DNA from: Amblyomma americanum
Lineage: Eukaryota > Arthropoda > Arachnida > Ixodida > Ixodidae
Assembly (NCBI RefSeq): GCF_052857255.1
Contig: NC_135502.1
Coordinates: 150,907,311 to 150,971,310, forward strand
Reading direction: 5' to 3'
Length of the DNA stretch: 64,000 nucleotides
The stretch's first letter is position 1. Every line of letters begins with the position of its first letter. Below the pieces are notes generated by a model that worked only from the letters and a program-made list of their open reading frames with translations, did no database searches and was not told the DNA's origin. Shown piece by piece: positions 43,328 to 53,570 of the stretch. The position numbers and the translations under genes are program-made.

Positions 43328-44499
43328 GGCATCGTCAGCCTGATTACACCCACTGCAGGGTGAAGGCCTCTCCTATGTCTCTCCAATTACCCATGTGTTT
43401 TGCCAGATGCACCCACCTTATGCCTGCAAACTTCTTAATTTCATACGCCCACCTAACCTTCTGCCGCCCCCTGCTGTGCTTTCTTTCTCTTGGAATCCCT
43501 TGAGGACCAGCAGCTATCTTACCTTCGCATTACATGCCCCACTAAAGCCAATTTTTTCCTCTTGATTTTGGCTAGGATATCATTAACCCGCGTTTGTTCC
43601 CTCAACCACTCTTCCTGCTTCCGGTCTCTTAAAGGAGCACAGACACATAATTTTGGTGGCATGTTTTCTTTTCTTCAATAAGGCAGCAGACGCTGCTATG
43701 CATGAATCACCATGTGATGTGTGCCCACAACCGCTAAATAATTTATAATTGTTTTTTCCTTTCATGCTGTTTCAGTTTCGGTTTCAACAGCCGAACGATG
43801 GCTGGTTTTTCCTTCACGTGAGCCATGGAAAACTGTCCATAGAATCGCTGCTTCATTGTTCTAATCTACTGCAGTGCTGAAATCAGCCTTCTACAATTGC
43901 CGGAATGACTACTAATGTGAAAGCAGCAATTATATTGCTGTTTTTTTATGTCTCATGTGACGTGTAAACACACGTTGACGTCACTGTCCTCGTTGAAGTG
44001 TTGAAGCCGAAACTGGAAGAAAAATAAGTGCGATTATAAATGATTTAGCGGTCGTAAGAGAGTACTAGCTGGTACTCCATGTATAAAAATGCCTTACGCA
44101 TCATTACAAACAAGAAAACAGTCACCCAAAAGGTAGGTTTTATATTCCTTTAACGTTACGCCTATCATGTTTTTTTCTATGGCTCACTGCGTTGTCCTCA
44201 ATTTATGCTGAACCCTTTTCGTTAGCCTCCACGTTTCTGCCCCATAGGTGTGTACTGGTAATATACAGCTGTTGTACACTTTTCTCTTGAGGGATATTGG
44301 TAAACTGCCATTCATGACCTGAGAGACCCAGCCATATGCACTCCATCACACTCTTATCCTTCTAGATATACCCTCATGATCCGGATCAGCTGCCCCTATA
44401 GATACCTGCCTTAAACAGACGTATTCTTTTACCACTTCCCTCACCTCGCTACCAATTCTGAACTGCTGTTCCCTTGCTAGACTGTCGAGAATAGGAGAA
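43328..44499 (-). mobile_element. RTE-like LINE relic, 3' part, split by a MITE
   Basis: Minus-strand fragments at 44499-44154 and 43628-43328 belong to one LINE. Recognisable C-terminal pieces of the RT protein are REQTRVNDILAKIKRKKLAL and VGHVMRRQD, which I associate with RTE-clade LINEs abundant in ticks. The joined text GTCTCTTAACGTTACGCCTAT is interrupted exactly at TTAA by the element at 43633-44149. Several stops: a relic. The 5' part is missing. Confidence 0.8.
43633..44149 (+). mobile_element. MITE with TTAA target duplication
   Basis: 517 bp, flanked on both sides by TTAA (43629-43632 and 44150-44153). It begins AGGAGCACAGACAC and ends TTTTATATTCCT, so only the outermost AGGA/TCCT is inverted. 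No ORF. TTAA targeting is typical of piggyBac-type transposases, which it would have borrowed in trans. A truncated sister lies at 22231-22660 and a 3' end at 44503. Confidence 0.85.
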
Positions 44500-44502
44500 T
44501 AC

Positions 44503-44596
44503 CACAAGGTAATCCATATATATTAATGCCTGATGCCTTATTAGAAAGCAAAAAACACACACCCAAAAGATATGTGTTTATACTCTTTTAAAGCTA
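44503..44596 (+). mobile_element. 3' end of a further MITE copy
   Basis: TAATCCATATATATTAATGCC, then ACACCCAAAAGATATG and TATACTCTTTTAAAG match the last 90 bp of 43633-44149 with about 75-80% identity and also end in TTAA. The left part is missing, so it ends abruptly in the LINE relic. Confidence 0.7.
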
Positions 44597-44886
44597 GTTG
44601 GCGCATTACAGAATGTGACAGCCACCAGTCACCAGTGTTACCAATCAAACCCTTTAACATCTTATTTTCATCTATTGATTGAAATCAAGTCTTTTTGAGT
44701 TTAATGGTGTTTCATTATTTCTTTGGTCCTTACTTAGAAAAATTATTTCTCGGGACTCTGACCACGCTCAAGAAGTGTAATGTGATAGTAAACTCAATAT
44801 GTTTGAAAATCCTCTGAAGTTGCCCTTTGATTTACCTTGTATATTAGTCTTTTGTAGCAAATGTGAACACTTTTCATACTTTTCAG

Positions 44887-44951
44887 TCTTCCACTAGCAA
44901 GGGTCCTGCTGCACCCCAGAACCCGGATATCTTGCTGTGGTCTGCAGCCAG
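44887..44951 (+). CDS. exon-like segment alpha-1
   Basis: 65 bp between TACTTTTCAG and GTATGAAG, both good splice signals. Reads SSTSKGPAAPQNPDILL in frame. A homologous segment with its own splice signals lies at 49669-49734 (66 bp). The 1-bp length difference puts one of the two out of phase, so one is probably a decayed exon. Host gene unknown. Confidence 0.4.
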
Positions 44952-45403
44952 GTATGAAGGTGTCGCATATTTAGAATGTAAGACAGACAGTTGGGCTTTG
45001 ATGCCACATCGGCCAGTGCTGATGAAGAAGCAAAACACAGACGGAAGACGAGGCTGACAAAGTTCAGTTTGGCGCTCAGGAACGCTTGGCTAGTGGGGTG
45101 CGCCGTGCTACCAAAGATTGTGGCTGTCCACACTACTTGTTTGATTTGCGTCTTTACACTTCGTGGAGGGGCTGGATGCACCGTGCTAACAAGTGTCGAC
45201 GGCCGCAATCTTCGCTAGTACAGCGCACCTCGGTAGCCAAGCGTTCCTGAGCGCCAAATTGAATTTTGTCAGCCTCGTCTTCTGTTTGTGTTTTGCTCCT
45301 TCTTCAGCACTGGGCGCTGGGGCATCAAAGCTCAATTGTCGGACTTAAAAGAATGATTTTGTATGCTTGAAATGCTTTTAGCTCTCATCCTTGATAAATG
45401 CAG

Positions 45404-45574
45404 GCAAACAATCTAGAAACTGGAAACATGGGGATGAGCATCACTGCACACCTCTCGGAAATGGCAAATTTTCCTTCCGATTATGAATCAGAAAAGGATT
45501 GCCTGCAGAGCAGCCCTAGGCACAAATCTAACCTGTGTCAGCTCAGAGAAGCTTTGCTTAGCGATGACTTTAAG
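45404..45574 (+). CDS. exon-like segment beta-1
   Basis: 171 bp (57 codons) after AAATGCAG and before TAAG|GTCGAA. Reads ANNLETGNMGMSITAHLSEM with more open frame beyond, acidic and Ser/Leu-rich, no domain recognised. A homologous copy at 49809 onward carries an in-frame TGA after about 21 codons. Together with alpha-1 and alpha-2 it shows that a piece of at least 0.7 kb, exon-intron-exon, has been duplicated. Confidence 0.4.
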
Positions 45575-46576
45575 GTCGAAATCCAGTTTTTGTTTGTGTT
45601 CTAGTTGTTAACGTTTCATTATTTTGCAGAATTATTTCTACCGAGTCCAGGATCAAGAAGTGTAATGTGATAGCAAACTCAATGAGCTTTAAAATCCCCT
45701 GGAGATGCCAAATAAAGGAACAGTGAGGAGAAATTGAAGTTGTCTTGTATCGATAGAATACCAGCTCCTGATCACAAAAACGCCACTCTTACTGAAAAAG
45801 AAAGCTTTTGTAAGGTAGAAAATAAGAAGAACCAAAATACAGATATCACCACTACAGGCCAATCACGAAAGTACAAGCGTGATGACGTCATAGGACAAGA
45901 GACGCCACCTTGGAGGAATTTTCCTTCCTACATGAAGCTGCGAATCTCTGAAGCTGACAAAGGAAGTTTTCACGGTTCAATATTGAAGTAAATTTTGTTT
46001 AAAAACCAACAGTGCACTTTTATCACCCAAGGAAGACAGACAAAAGACAACCTGAATGTTGGAAGCAAAGAAATCCGATGCTTGGCGGTGCCACATGCGA
46101 CCAGGAGAGTTTCGACTTGTTATGGCGCTTCGCGTCTATGAGCTTTGTGTGCCTCGTGGTTTTGTTTTTGACGCGCCTCGATTTACAAGCGCCGAACAGC
46201 AGAGGAGCTCCAAGTGTCGCCTCAAGTGCTAGTTAACCTTTGAAGGAGCCTGTTAAGGCTGGTCAGATGATCGCCGCGGTCGATGAAAACCTATGATGGC
46301 ACGATGGTCGGTGCTCGTACAAGGAAGTGCGCAGTACAAGAGCACTTGTGTCTTCGCACGCTCGCACAACGAAACATTCTTGGCTGTGCCAGTCAACTTC
46401 AATCTACCTAACGAAAATCGTTTGTTAGAGACGGGAGACAAGGTACAAGGCAGTTAAGAAAAATATGCTGATGGCCTAGCTCTCTTAGGCCAGCATATAC
46501 CTAGCGAAAGCACCGACACTTCAGCGTAGGAAGAGTGCATTCACTAGATGCGCACTTATTCGTCCTCAAGACTTGA

Positions 46577-46648
46577 GCCGTCGTGGCGGAGTGGTAGCGT
46601 CTCCGCCCCAAATACCAATGACACTGGTTCGATTTCGATCTGCGGCAC
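46577..46648 (+). repeat. tRNA-like sequence in TTAA element, copy 1
   Basis: GCCGTCGTGGCGGAGTGGTAG, then a B-box-like GGTTCGATTTC and an end GCGGCA. The stems are imperfect, so this is tRNA-derived rather than a working tRNA. The sister copy is at 48042-48113 in opposite orientation. Confidence 0.6.
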
Positions 46649-46676
46649 AGGTTTCTTTTTTATTCAGTGAGTGGGC

Positions 46677-46696
46677 GGGGGGGGGGGGGGGGGGGG
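46677..46696 (+). repeat. run of 20 G
   Basis: Replaces the GGGCGGGGG found at the equivalent place of the sister copy near 48012-48020, so it is a local expansion. Confidence 0.9.
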
Positions 46697-46761
46697 TTCA
46701 GTGACGCGCATAGATGCCGCCACAAAAACGTTGGTTAGCTGTTAAGCGCAGGCTCTGTTAA

Positions 46762-49371
46762 AGGGGCAGTGAGGAGAAATCTATCATTTTTATTGTTAGC
46801 AAAATCTGTTAGATTCGCATTTCACGGGCCTTGTTGCCGCCTGTCTGGGAGCGAAAGATGCATTTATTTCAAGGAAATTTGGATCCGAAGTTCAAAGTGT
46901 TTTTCTCACCACTTCGATTCAAACTCGGGAACTCTTATGACATCACGGCGCACTCTTATGACGTTACAGGACGCAGTCACGTAAACGCAGACTCTGATTT
47001 CTCGCGGCTAGCGCTGTGGTCTAGGAGCAGCCAAAATGAAAGCTACTGCCGCCGCACGTTGAAGGCATCTATCGGGGGTTGCTACCGTCGCTTCGTTTAC
47101 GTTTGCACCGGCGTCTTGCCAGCGTTACGATGGATCCCATTCCCGAACCTGACGACGAAGTTCTCGCAAGAACTCTGGGCTGGATTTCAGCGACCCGAGC
47201 CCCACAGAGCGTGCGATGCTTTTGAGGGAGCACGGTTAGGTTAGGCGCCGGCGGGTTGTTTCGCCCTTCCGCCGTGAGCAGCCATTGAAAATTAATTATC
47301 ATAACCCCAATGCGGGGAGTCACGAGGGGCCAGGACAAGGTCGGCACGCCGCGCCCCTCTGAGGCTGGCCGGGGCTTTAGGGCCAGCGGATTGCGATTCC
47401 CTGAGCGGTGTGGTTGCACTGGGCACAGGCGGCGTCGAGGTCTCCCACTGTTGCAAGGGCCAGGTTAACTATTTTATTTTTTGTCACAAAAACGGATGGG
47501 TTCTCAAGGGCGCTCTTGTTTAAAGTTGGCGGCTTGAAAGTAAAGCCTACGCTTCAACGGCTTCCACGCGTTTCCAGGGGTACAGGGTCTACTGGATCGG
47601 GCTCTCGCCCACTTGCATGTACCTAGAGATGTGTACTGTGAATGGATTAAATTAGCCGAGAGCTCGAAAAAAACAGCTCCGCCCAACTGCCGAAGCTATT
47701 GAATGACGTCACAACGCGTACCTCGCCGCGGAGCCGAATCGGTCTGGCTGGGGCGGAGCGGCTGGCGTACTCTTCGCGAAATAGAGACATGATCCAAGTC
47801 TCCGCCAGTGTGGGCAGAGTGCGCCGAAACCGCCGAACGTGTCGGCGGTCAAGCACAGTTGGAGTATAGCGGGTCTCGCTTTGGCCGACGTGACGTCGCC
47901 GTGCAGCGCGCGCGCGCGCATTACCCTGGAGTGTAAACGCGCCTTAACAGAGGCTGCGCTTAACCGCTAAGCAATGTATTCAGTAGCGACATCTACGAGA
48001 GCCACTGAAACCCCCGCCCACTCATTGAATAAACAGAACCTGTGCCGAGGTTCGGAATCAAACCAGGGCCTATGTAGTTTGAGGCGGAGACTCTACCGCT
48101 CCACCACGACGGCTCAAGATTTAACCATGACAAAGGCGCATTTAGTGAATGCACTCTTCCGATGCTGAAGTCTCCACGATTTCGCTACTTATATCCTGGC
48201 CTAACACGGCTAGGCCATCAACAATTTTTCTTAACTGCCTTCTACCTTGCATCCCGTTCCTAATAAACGATTTCCGTTAAGTAGTTTGAAGTTGATTGGC
48301 ACAGCCGGGAACGTTTGGCCAGGCGAGCGTGTGAAGACACAAGTGCACTTTGTACTGCGAACGGCCTTGTACGACTACGGACCATCGTGTAATCATATTT
48401 TTTCATCGACCGTGGCGATCATTTGACCAGACTTAGCAGGCTCCTTCAAAGGTTAACTAGCACTTGAAGCGGTATATGGAGTTCCGCTGCTGTTCAGCAC
48501 TTGTAAACCGAAGCGCGTCAAAAACAAAACCACGAGGCACACAAAGCTCATATTCGAGAAACGCCATAACAAATCGAAACTCTCCTGGCCGCCTGTGGCG
48601 CCGCCAAGCATCGGTTTTCTTTGCGTCCAACATTCAGGTTTTCTTTTGTGTGTCTTCCTGGTGTGATAAAAGTGCACTATCAGTTTTCAAACAAAACTTA
48701 CTTAAATACTGAACCACGCAACCTTTTCTCAACCTCAGAGATTAACGGCATCATGTAGGAAGGAAAATTCCTCCAAGGTGGCGTCTCTTGTCCTATGACC
48801 CCTAGCGTCCTGGCCCCTCGCGACTCCCGCACTGGGCTTCTCATGGTGGGAGGGAGAAACGACCCGCCGGCGCCTAACCTAACTTCGCTCCCTCAAAAGC
48901 ATCGCACGCTCTGTGGGGCTGAGGTCCCTGAAATGCAGGGCGGAGTTTTTGCGAGAACTTTGTCATTGGGTTCGGGAACGGGATCCATCGGAACGCTGGC
49001 AAGACGCCGGTGCAGACGTAAACGAAGCAATGGCAGCAACCCCCGATAGATGCCTTCAACGTGCGGCGTGAGTAGCTTTCATTTCGGCGGCTGCTAGACC
49101 GCACCGCTAGCCGTGAGAAATCACGGAGTCTGCGTTTACGTCACGTTTCACCTCACTGCGTCCTTTAAAATCATAAGAGTGCGCCGTGATGTCATAAGAG
49201 TTCCCGAGTTTTAATCGGAGTGGCGAGAAAAACTTTTTCAACTTCGAATCCAGATTTCTTTAAAATAAATGCATCTTTCGCTGCCGGACAAGCGGCAACA
49301 AAACCATGAAATTCCGCACTATCAGATTTTGCTTACAAAAGAAATTTGATAGAGTTCTCCTCACTGTCCCT
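46762..49371. mobile_element. TTAA-bounded element with about 570-bp terminal inverted repeats
   Basis: 2.6 kb between TTAA (46758-46761) and TTAA (49372-49375). The ends are AGGGGCAGTGAGGAGAA and, inverted, AGGGACAGTGAGGAGAA. The inverted repeats extend over 46762-47336 and 48807-49371 with roughly 80-85% identity by eye. Each arm holds a 31-codon ORF in the inward direction (ATG at 47130 and, minus strand, 48988), MDP(I/V)PEP... ending APQSVRCF, conserved with its stop. The interior contains a TGACGTCA-like site (47704), and 47946-48798 repeats the neighbouring partial copy in inverse orientation, with a tRNA-like sequence. No transposase was found. Probably a non-autonomous transposon that used a piggyBac-type enzyme; that assignment is inference from the TTAA. 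Confidence 0.75.
48042..48113 (-). repeat. tRNA-like sequence in TTAA element, copy 2
   Basis: Minus strand GCCGTCGTGGTGGAGCGGTA, then CCTGGTTTGATTCCGAACC. Five of seven acceptor-stem positions can pair. About 75% alike to 46577-46648. Confidence 0.6.
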
Positions 49372-49668
49372 TTAATGTACCCTGTACAGTCTTGGTCAAA
49401 AGTGTTAAGGCTACAACATTCAGCTGCCGTGAAATCAGTGTTTCTAGAATGATTCATGTAGCGGATCATTCAAAACTGTAGTCAAGCAGGAAGCTTCTGT
49501 ATCGCAAGAAGAAACCGTCTGCTAGCATTTCAAGGTCACTTAGTCTTTAATGTTGCCGTAATTAATGGCTCCGTTATGCGGCTGAAGCGTAAGGCCTTTG
49601 GCCTTAAGACTTCACCGCCACTGTACATTATTCTTGTTTCAAATGCGAACACTTTTCAAACTTTCCAG

Positions 49669-49734
49669 GCATCCACTAGCATGGGTCCTGTTGTACCACG
49701 GAACCCAGGTGTTCTTGCTGAGGTCAATGGCCAG
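49669..49734 (+). CDS. exon-like segment alpha-2
   Basis: 66 bp (22 codons) between AACTTTCCAG and GTAGGATG. Reads ASTSMGPVVPRNPGVLAEVN. Homologous to 44887-44951 including about 20 bp of upstream intron (AACACTTTTCA). This copy keeps a length divisible by three. Confidence 0.4.
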
Positions 49735-49808
49735 GTAGGATGGCTTCTCCTCTTTAGAACTAGTTTGAAAGCTTCAAATGCTTTTAGCTCTCGGTTTTGT
49801 AACTGCAG

Positions 49809-49989
49809 GCAAACAATCTAGAAACTGTAGAAACTATGAGGCTGAGCGTCAGTGCACACCTCTCAGAAACGTGAAATTTTCTGTCCAAATGGCATGGAGC
49901 GGAAAAAAATTGCCTGCACAGGAGCCCCAGGCACAATTTCAACCTATGACAGCTTAGGGCAGCTTTGCTTATTGAAGACTTAGATCACT
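49809..49989 (+). pseudogene. exon-like segment beta-2, decayed
   Basis: Follows TTTTGTAACTGCAG and starts ANNLETVETMRLSVSAHLSE, then an in-frame TGA. Sequence similarity to beta-1 goes on past the stop to about 49985 (CAGGAGCCCCAGGCACAA), so it is a broken duplicate. Confidence 0.45.
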
Positions 49990-50405
49990 AGACCATGATC
50001 ACAACCTCTCACCTTCCATGTTCTAATTAGCACAGAATGTTGTGCTAAGAATTATTTGCTGTGTTTTAAATATTCATAATCTTTCATCTGTTAGTTCTGT
50101 GCTTCCGAATATTTGGCAGCATTACTGTTGCCAGGGTGCAGTGGAGCCTGAAATAGAGATAAAAAGGCTAATCTGTGTTGTCACACAAACTTGACCTGGT
50201 GGCCCATCGCGCTACTCACTACAAAGGGAGCGATGTGTCATGTTTTATCATTAGTAGCGTTTGCAAGGAAAATTGCCATTTTCGTAATGTGCCATATCGC
50301 AGTCCTGAGGAATGGGATTTTAGCAGTTTTAATGTGGCAAATAACTCTCCCTCCAGTCTGTTACAGGGCTTTATACAAAGGATATGTGCAGCTGTTTTAT
50401 TGCAG

Positions 50406-50542
50406 GTACGCCTCGGGAGCGGAAATTGTCAGTGCAGAGCGGTGGCGCTGGCTTCCTTCCTGAGGTCGAGACTCCTAGTTTTCCAAGGACGCCACATAAC
50501 TTTTGTGGGGTTCCCCACAAAAGTGATGCTCCTTCCTGCGGC
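50406..50542 (+). CDS. possible exon gamma
   Basis: Preceded by CTGTTTTATTGCAG, a strong acceptor. Frame reads [20 protein letters not shown] and continues open for about 45 residues, Ser/Pro-rich, until it runs into the (TA)n tract. A donor may be GAG|GTCGAG at 50464. Not recognised. Confidence 0.3.
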
Positions 50543-50655
<113 letters not shown>

Positions 50656-50658
50656 ACG

Positions 50659-50995
50659 CCAACAGTCACCGAAACGAAGGTGCATAGGGGACTGTTTCTA
50701 TTTTTTATATCTAGTGCCAATCAATAAGTTTTTAATAAAAATGAACACTCTCAAGGTTCGCTTACACGCAAAACATAAATACCCACGAAAGCAGCAGATT
50801 GGACAGCCGTCGCCGTAGCTCAGTGGGTAAGAGCACTGGACGCGATATTCGGAGGTCGTGGGTTCGGATCCTACCGGCGGCATGGTTGTTTTTTCTGCTG
50901 CTTTATAAGTAATTTTCTTTAAAAACTAATTGATTGACACTAGATATAAAAAATAGAAACATTCCCCTATGCACCTTCGTTTCGGTGACTGTTGG
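50659..50995. repeat. foldback with 84-bp arms around a tRNA-like gene
   Basis: Left arm 50659-50742 and right arm 50912-50995 are reverse complements with about 5 mismatches in 84 (about 94%). They include CCAACAGTCACCGAAACGAA and TTTTTTATATCTAGTG. The 169-bp centre contains a tRNA-like cloverleaf at 50809-50882. (TA)n tracts lie immediately outside the left arm and 50 bp outside the right arm. Confidence 0.9.
50809..50882 (+). tRNA. tRNA-like sequence, probably a pseudogene or SINE head
   Basis: A 73-nt cloverleaf fits exactly: acceptor GTCGCCG/CGGCGGC (one G-T pair), D-stem GCTC/GAGC with loop AGTGGGTAA, anticodon stem CTGGA/TTCGG with two wobbles, T-stem GTGGG/CCTAC with loop TTCGGAT, plus A at 50882. 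Boxes A (TAGCTCAGTGGG) and B (GGTTCGGATCC) of an RNA polymerase III promoter are present. The anticodon loop is CGCGATA, without the invariant U at position 33, so decoding is doubtful (CGA would be serine). The foldback context points to a mobile repeat. Confidence 0.6.
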
Positions 50996-51047
50996 ATTCT
51001 TCAATATGTTTGTCAAACGAGCCCCTCACTTCATTGGCCTTCTCTGC

Positions 51048-51170
<123 letters not shown>

Positions 51171-51211
51171 TGATTTGCTTCTTATTCCACATCAAATGTG
51201 CCCAGTATATC

Positions 51212-52450
51212 CTAAAACCCCTGTTGAACAACGTTGTTGTACGCTCCCCTGATATTCAAAGATGCTAGCCATAGGGGCCTATGTTTCTTTTCAGCATTTT
51301 CTATACACTGCGGCAATGAAAACAGATTGCTACTAGAAGGTGCTACCAGGAACCTTCTCTGCCCTTTCCCTCTCTTTTTGCCCAAGTGAAACATTACCAG
51401 TAGTCGGTATATCCTCCTGCGATAAGTTATGTGCAACATTGCTGTCTCGATAAAGTTCTCGGTCATTTTTACTCCTAAATGTTCAATTGCTTCAACCCCT
51501 TCTAGCCGAATACCCTGATCTGCAACAATAAACATTTCCTGTAGCCTAGTCTTTATTATTCATAGAGAGGAGATGTTCCCAAACGTTCTGTGGTGCTTTT
51601 TTGTCCTTTTAATTTACGTTTGACATCGATTCAACACAGTTCTAATTTTCTCTTCGCTCAATAGGATACTTCATTCTACAGTTTATGAAGATATTCCTTT
51701 TCCTGTCATCTTCAACTTCTGAATGCCCCTCTTTTTGGAATATCTGTGTTCTCTTGACGCTTCCTGACGTTTTGCTGTGGCGCTCTTGACCACGTCATCC
51801 CAGTCAGCAACATTTGGTTTTGCGCCTTCTTCCATTTTGCTTGATTCACACCTTAGCTATCTCCCAGCTCGAGCAATCATGCTAATTTGGTATAAGTTCA
51901 TTCCGTTTCATTATAATCAAAAAATACTTTCTCAATATGTGGCTGCTGCTTCCAATTGCTTTCCTGAGTAATATTTCCCATCTGAAATTTTATCTCGCTT
52001 CAGTCCTATATAAGCTTCTCTTCTGAGACTCAGCTTCAGACGCTTGTGGTCACTACCTAGACAACTGCAGCAATGTACATCTACGCTCATTACCCTTGAC
52101 CTATTATACATCTTATGCGACATAAGTGCATAATCTGTCACCGAGTGCAGACTTCTTGCTGGACCAAGTTATGAACCCTTCACACATCTCGTTGCTGTTG
52201 CATAAAAATAATGATTATTTCGCATTATGTTGCATAATGATTATCTCGCCCCGTTCTCCATGGTAATAAATGTCGCTTGCGATATAATTTACCCTCTTCC
52301 TGTTACCTCTGTCATTAGCTTCTGTCGACAGGTATACAAAGCCAAGGACTATTTACTCCGCTGTAATTTTTCTTCTTATTCATAAATGAATATGATTGAA
52401 TGCCCCGATTTCATCCCTTTCTGCTGCCCTCAATTCTATTGCAATATTTC
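51212..52450 (-). pseudogene. LINE ORF2 fragment: endonuclease C-terminus and linker
   Basis: Piecewise readable: VYLSTEANDRGNRKRVN (near 52340), VTDYALMSHKMYNRS and CLGSDHKRLKLSL (52141-52000; the SDH is the catalytic end of the endonuclease), GIRLEGVEAIEHLG (near 51500) and the start of the RT palm [16 protein letters not shown] (near 51250), where the first catalytic Asp has become Asn. Broken by numerous stops. Confidence 0.75.
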
Positions 52451-52707
52451 CGTGCGTAGTTTGGCTACAGGGTGGTTCTCCATGTCCCTAAGATGTGCGT
52501 CCACTTTCCTTCCATTTCAGCCTATTCCTGCCACCTTTCATGTTAATGTACTCTATACCTGAATTAAGCTGGCTCGAGCACTTTTGTCTTTTTTCTCTCC
52601 TATGGTTCCATCGTTGCTTTGCTCTTGGTTCATCCTTCTCGACACTGGTGCCGTCGGGGCTTTGGCTGACCCAAAAAAACCTGCTGCCTGACGACCTATC
52701 CTACCAC

Positions 52708-53148
52708 CTACCCTTTTCCATTACTGTAGTAATTGCCATCCTGAGTAAAAGGTTGGGAGCTGGCCTCATACAAGTCTCTCTTAACTTCCATTGCTCCTGA
52801 TCCACGTCGTCGACTCATTAAACTAATTGCACGGATAGCGTCAACGACCCTCCTCTCCGTCCCAGCAGACTGCCTCTGGGCCTCTATGAGCGTGCATATG
52901 GCCACATGCGCCATATCAGAGGCCTCTCTAATCCTACGCATCGCTACACGTTTCTCGAGCTTCTGGCTCCTTCCATTCAGCACATCGTTGAGACCACCAT
53001 GGATAACGACAAGGTGTTCTTTGTGCATGTTGTCTTCTACCACCTCCTGTGCTTTGGCCATTTCATCTACCATGCACTTCCATGACTGGGCCTCCACCTG
53101 CGCCCGCCTATCCGCCTTCACTGCCGTAAAAACGCCTTCCTCAACCAC
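52708..53148 (-). pseudogene. LINE ORF1 with SGNH-hydrolase-like domain
   Basis: 146 open residues. VVIHGGLNDVLNG carries the Gly-X-Asn-Asp block of SGNH hydrolases. FTQDGNYYS is where the family has the catalytic Asp-X-X-His, here Tyr replaces His. The Ser block lies just upstream in another frame (VLVVDDSNVP, where Asp replaces the usual Gly of GDS). Such domains occur in ORF1 of several CR1-clade LINEs, where they may bind lipid or RNA-protein particles. This copy has lost catalytic residues. Confidence 0.7.
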
Positions 53149-53570
53149 CGGTACGTTTGAGTCATCGACTACTAGAACCCTGCTGCGGCGTAACCGTTCG
53201 CTTCCTGCCCGCGACGGATGCCCTCCGGATCATGCTTGCTCTCTCTGCTGCCGCCGTACGCTACTGTCGCGAGTCACCACGCCCATTGTTACCTTTCCGT
53301 TGTCCCCACTGAACGCCTGCTGCGTTGCCAAGCTCTAGGCTCGACGAGCCTCCTTTTTACTTCTACATTATGCACGAGGGATAGCAGTCTTTAGGTGTAC
53401 CACGCTCTCCTCCTCCACCACCTGACACTGCGCCGAACCGGAGTGACCTGCCGGCCGCGACTGGAGTGCTTCCACCCGCTTTTCTACCCGGGCCCCTTTT
53501 TCCCGCTCTTCTTTCTGCTTGCCCACAATTCGCTCCAACAAGTCGGCCTTTCCTCCTTTTTCTCAAGTTA

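Larger units (their letters stand above)
45711..46757 (+). mobile_element. partial copy of the long-TIR TTAA element
   Basis: Begins ATAAAGGAACAGTGAGGAGA, a variant of the terminal sequence of the element at 46762-49371 (TTAA changed to ATAA). Most of the terminal repeat is deleted and from about 45888 to 46757 it matches, inverted, the internal segment 47946-48798 of that element, including the tRNA-like sequence. It ends at a TTAA where the next element starts. No gene of its own. Confidence 0.7.

Noticed and set aside
50809..50882. Functional tRNA-Ser(CGA)
   Set aside because: The anticodon loop lacks U33 and the stem has two wobble pairs. The inverted-arm context points to a mobile repeat.
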